A DNA stretch of 59,301 bases from an uncultured Oscillospiraceae bacterium (GTDB lineage Bacteria > Bacillota > Clostridia > Oscillospirales > Oscillospiraceae): NCBI GenBank assembly GCA_947589545.1, contig CANQBA010000019.1, positions 1 to 59,301 on the forward strand, read 5' to 3'. Position numbers and translations under genes: made by a program. The stretch's first letter is position 1, and each line of letters starts with the position of its first letter. This document shows positions 56,836-59,301 of the stretch, piece by piece. The notes under the pieces are model-generated. The model was not told the DNA's origin. It made no database searches and saw only the letters and a program-made list of their open reading frames with translations.

Positions 56836-57912
56836 ATGAAAAACACAGCAAGATTGAAAACCGTCACGGGCGAGGAACTGATGAACGAACCCATCCGTCC
56901 GCCCAACTTCATCGTGGACTCTCTGCTGTCCCAGGGCCTGCACATCCTGGCGGGCGCGCCGAAGGTGGGGAAGTCGTGGTTGGCGGTAACGGTAGCAAAG
57001 GGAGAACTGGTGTGGGGGATGAGCGTGAGGCAAGGTACGACGCTGTACCTCTGTCTTGAGGATTCGACCCTGCGGATACAGAACCGGCTCTTCGAAATCA
57101 CCGAGGACGCCCCGGCCAACGTCCACTTCTGCACCGAGAGCCGCGTCGTGGGTGCGGGGCTGGAGGAACAGCTTGAGACGTTCATCACCGAGCACCCGGA
57201 CACGTCGCTGGTCATCATCGACACGCTCCAGATGGTGAGAAGCACAAAGAGGGACAACACCTACGCCAACGACTACTCCGACCTGTCGGCACTGAAGAAA
57301 ATTGCAGACGCTCACAGCCTCGCTATCCTGCTCATCCACCATCTGCGGAAAGAGAATGCCGACGATGATGTGTTCAAACGGATCAGTGGGACTACGGCCA
57401 TCAGCGGAGCGGTGGACTCCAGCTTCACCCTCGTCGAGAACGGGCGCGGGAGCGGACGTGCAACGCTCTACTGCATCGGCCGGGACATCGAGTACCGGGA
57501 GATGTCTCTTGTTCGTAGCGAGTGCAACGTCTGGGACGTGGAGGAAACGCTCCTCCCGGTCAACAAATCCGACAACCTCATCTCCCTGCTCTCTGCGTTC
57601 GTGAAGGCCCACGGAAATTTTATCGGCACTCCCATGGAGCTCGTGAACAGCATCGATCCTGCCGGCACGGAGAACATCAGCACTCGGACACTCTCCCGGA
57701 AGATTCTGCAAAGCGATGCGGCTCTAAAGAAAGCGGGCATCGAGGCCGTCTGCCGCCGGAGCAACGGCAAGCGGATCATCGAGCTCACAAGTGCCGATAG
57801 GGACGATACCACCGCCCCCAGAAACATCGGCACTATCGACCCTGTGACCGCGCACGAGGCCACAGGTGCCCACGAACGCTTGGAGGTGGCTCGTGAGTCA
57901 CCTCTGCGCTAA
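56836..57912 (+). CDS. RepA-like AAA ATPase/helicase of a mobilizable element
   Basis: A 358-aa protein. ATG 56836 is chosen because AAAGGA is 10-13 nt upstream; ATG 56824 is too close. ARLKTVTGEELMNEPIRPPNFIVDSLLSQGLHILAGAPKVGKSWLAV has Walker A GAPKVGKS; LVIIDTLQMVRS is Walker B; AILLIHHLRKENADDDVFKRISGTTAISGAVD is the sensor region of RepA/KaiC-like helicases. It likely unwinds the origin of a small element. It is the first intact gene of the Tn4451-like remnant after the IS110 element. Confidence 0.85.
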   Translation: MKNTARLKTVTGEELMNEPIRPPNFIVDSLLSQGLHILAGAPKVGKSWLAVTVAKGELVWGMSVRQGTTLYLCLEDSTLRIQNRLFEITEDAPANVHFCTESRVVGAGLEEQLETFITEHPDTSLVIIDTLQMVRSTKRDNTYANDYSDLSALKKIADAHSLAILLIHHLRKENADDDVFKRISGTTAISGAVDSSFTLVENGRGSGRATLYCIGRDIEYREMSLVRSECNVWDVEETLLPVNKSDNLISLLSAFVKAHGNFIGTPMELVNSIDPAGTENISTRTLSRKILQSDAALKKAGIEAVCRRSNGKRIIELTSADRDDTTAPRNIGTIDPVTAHEATGAHERLEVARESPLR

Positions 57913-58002
57913 GAGCCCACACAGCGCCAGCGTTGCCTGAATTAAAAAGCCCATCTTTTTGAGCTTTTCAGCGCGGTTACGGCAGAGAAAAACTCTCCCC
58001 TT

Positions 58003-58070
58003 GGGAGAGGGCAAGCAGAGCGCCTGTCCGACTTTGTCGGACGGCACGATTTGCGGGCAGTAGCCCGCAC
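58003..58070. promoter_or_regulatory. Three short hairpins before the mob gene (candidate oriT)
   Basis: CTCTCCCCTTGGGAGAG, GTCCGACTTTGTCGGAC and TGCGGGCAGTAGCCCGCA follow each other directly upstream of the mobC-like start at 58092. Origins of transfer usually lie here and hold inverted repeats. Which of them is a nick site cannot be told from sequence alone. Confidence 0.4.
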
Positions 58071-58091
58071 CCACTATGACGGAGGTAAAAA

Positions 58092-58763
58092 ATGAAAAAG
58101 GACAAAACTCTCAGCATCCGCCTCTCCAAACTTGAGTTGGACGTCATCCGCGCCGAGTCCAAGAAGGCCCACCTCTCGCAGAGCAACTACGTCACCCAGT
58201 GCTGTCTCGGTCAGCAAGTGGTGGTCGTGGATGGGCTCAAGGATGTGCTTACAGAGCTGCGGCGCATGAGGTGCTGGTCTGCACCCACACCGACCGGGAC
58301 CACGTCCACTCCCACCTCATCATCAACAGCGTCGACTTCGAAACAGGCCGCAAGCTCCACGTGGACGGCGACACGATACAGCAGCTGCAGCGAACCTGAA
58401 CAGCCGCATACAGGATCTGCAAAAACAGGTTGGGAAGCTGTGCGAGAGCAATACTACGAGCATCGAAAACGTGGAGAGAGCTTCGAGGAAGTGCGTGCGC
58501 AGCTTAACGCATACCGCGAAAGTCTCAATCATCCTGACGGCGATAGCGTCCTCACTCTCGACCCTGTTGTTGACGCTCTTATCTCAACTGCTGTGACCGT
58601 GGCGGCTCTCTCCGACACCGGCCCGGTCCGCGATGCCACCACGACACACTACCACGTTGATTCAAAAGCTCTCAAGGAGACACGGAGAAAGAAAATAGCC
58701 ATGGGCCACAAGCCCGACGACCACGAGGACGAGAAACCCACATGGTCACAACAAATGTACTAA
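58092..58763 (+). pseudogene. Fused and decayed mobilization genes (MobC start, relaxase fragment)
   Basis: The frame from ATG 58092 begins with a MobC-like RHH (KDKTLSIRLSKLELDVIRAESKKAHLSQSNYVTQCCL). At about 58,265 it runs straight into DNA that encodes, in a different frame, the relaxase core HEVLVCTHTDRDHVHSHLIINSVDFETGRKLHVDGD with the conserved His pair. From ~58,430 the first frame again looks coding (YYEHRKRGESFEEVRAQLNAYRESL ... KKIAMGHKPDDHEDEKPTWSQQMY). A deletion has joined the beginning of mobC to the middle of mobA and most of the relaxase is gone. Confidence 0.75.
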
Positions 58764-58776
58764 GGAGGAATTTTCA

Positions 58777-59052
58777 TTGACAGATTTTGAAGAATACATG
58801 GCCACCGGCATGCTCGGCGGCTATAAACCCGGAGAGGTTGTCGGAGGACGATTCGGCGGCGGCGACAAGGTGATGCCCACCTTCCTCAATACCAAGTTTT
58901 CTGAGAGCGCCAACGGTGAGTCCCAAATCTACCGCGAGATGTACATCGGCGGCAGGCTCTTCCACGTCCGCTCCATTTTTGAGGCCGGCGCCAAGCGCAC
59001 GCCGACCGAAAGCCTCTTCCGCGTCATAGACAGCGACCTCAAAAAAGTTTGA
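58777..59052 (+). CDS. tnpW: TnpW-family transposon-encoded protein
   Basis: A 91-aa protein from TTG 58777 (AAGGAGG 7 nt upstream). TDFEEYMATGMLGGYKPGEVVGGRFGGGDKVMPTFLNTKFSESANGESQIYREMYIGGRLFHVRSIF...TPTESLFRVIDSDLKK is the typical TnpW sequence. TnpW is encoded next to the TnpX recombinase in Tn4451/Tn4453-like elements; its function is not established. A tnpX start follows 70 bp downstream. Confidence 0.85.
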   Translation: MTDFEEYMATGMLGGYKPGEVVGGRFGGGDKVMPTFLNTKFSESANGESQIYREMYIGGRLFHVRSIFEAGAKRTPTESLFRVIDSDLKKV

Positions 59053-59122
59053 AAAAAGTATAGACTTCGGGCAAGCCCTGCGGTATTGTTGTACTGCTGT
59101 ACCGGCTTGCCCGGAGGAAAAT

Positions 59123-59299
59123 ATGGCAAGCCAGGAAAAATACACCATCCTCTATGGTCGGCTGAGCCAGGAGGATATGCAGAAGCGAAGCGGTAAGGAG
59201 GACGACTCCAACAGCATACAGAACCATGATGTAATTTATAAAGGAGGGTTTCTCCCTCGGAAATTACATCATGACTGCGGCTCATTTGTGACGATTTGA
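59123..59299 (+). pseudogene. tnpX: TnpX-like large serine recombinase, broken after ~36 codons
   Basis: From ATG 59123 (GGAGG upstream): ASQEKYTILYGRLSQEDMQKRSGKEDDSNSIQN is the normal beginning of TnpX-type recombinases with catalytic Ser in YGRLSQED. After SIQN the sequence changes abruptly to a perfect inverted repeat and stops at TGA 59297-59299. The rest of the ~700-aa protein is absent up to the window edge. Either an insertion, a rearrangement or a wrong assembly join explains it. Confidence 0.75.
59225..59273. repeat. Perfect 13-bp inverted repeat at the break of tnpX
   Basis: CATGATGTAATTT (59225-59237) and AAATTACATCATG (59261-59273) enclose a smaller stem AGGAGGG/CTCCCT. Confidence 0.75.
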
Positions 59300-59301
59300 A
59301 A

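Overview
The window looks like a piece of a high-GC gut Clostridia chromosome (Oscillospiraceae-like). The signs are Firmicutes Shine-Dalgarno sites with many TTG/GTG starts, GHKL/LytTR sensor pairs, a SpoVB-like exporter, and conjugative element genes typical of these organisms. It is largely a stack of mobile elements separated by short chromosomal stretches.

1-19,480: the right part of a Tn1549-like integrative conjugative element (ICE). In order it carries the end of a VirB6/TrbL-like protein, a SpoVG-domain protein, two DNA methyltransferases, PrgI, the VirB4 ATPase, a cell-wall hydrolase that reads as two frames, DUF4315 and CD1107-type proteins, small Cys-rich proteins, MobC and a MOB-P relaxase. 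These are followed by an XRE regulator, a secreted small protein with a two-component system, a KTR Cys-rich protein, a sigma-70-like protein and a large serine recombinase. A near-perfect 23-bp palindrome with core GGGACA-N3-TGTCCC occurs at least 12 times in this ICE, often inside reading frames, and I found it nowhere else in the window. The ICE ends next to a tRNA-Ala(GGC) gene; a 22-nt remnant of a second tRNA-Ala lies beyond.

19,769-28,663: an apparently complete filamentous-phage (inovirus) prophage of about 8.9 kb, bounded by an exact 13-bp direct repeat. Joining its ends would create a site with perfect 9-bp inverted arms. It encodes an ssDNA-binding-like protein, a DUF3846 protein, a Rep_trans initiator, a Cys-rich protein, several small membrane/coat proteins, a large pIII-like adsorption protein, a Zot-type assembly ATPase, an IS30-family transposase and a small RHH-like protein. 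Four intergenic elements with arms GTAACACA/TGTGTTAC (three exactly 63 bp long) divide the phage into replication, adsorption, coat/assembly and transposase modules. Their arms match the ends of the IS30 element. This is the most unusual system in the window.

28,664-52,650: mostly chromosomal genes. They include an amidase and a frameshifted SGNH hydrolase that share an N-terminal anchor; a response regulator-kinase-lipoprotein-ABC transporter operon; a decayed LytTR system; a SpoVB-like flippase; a DJ-1 protein; a PadR/DUF2812 pair; and an XRE membrane regulator. Two GHKL-kinase/LytTR-regulator pairs follow, with paired 21-bp-period operator repeats, beside a divergent group of membrane, FemAB-type and lipoprotein genes.

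52,650-59,301: a VanZ-like gene bounded by inverted repeats, a frameshifted DUF6076 gene, an IS110 element, and the remains of a Tn4451-like mobilizable element (RepA-like ATPase, decayed mob genes, TnpW, a TnpX broken next to a perfect hairpin at the window edge).
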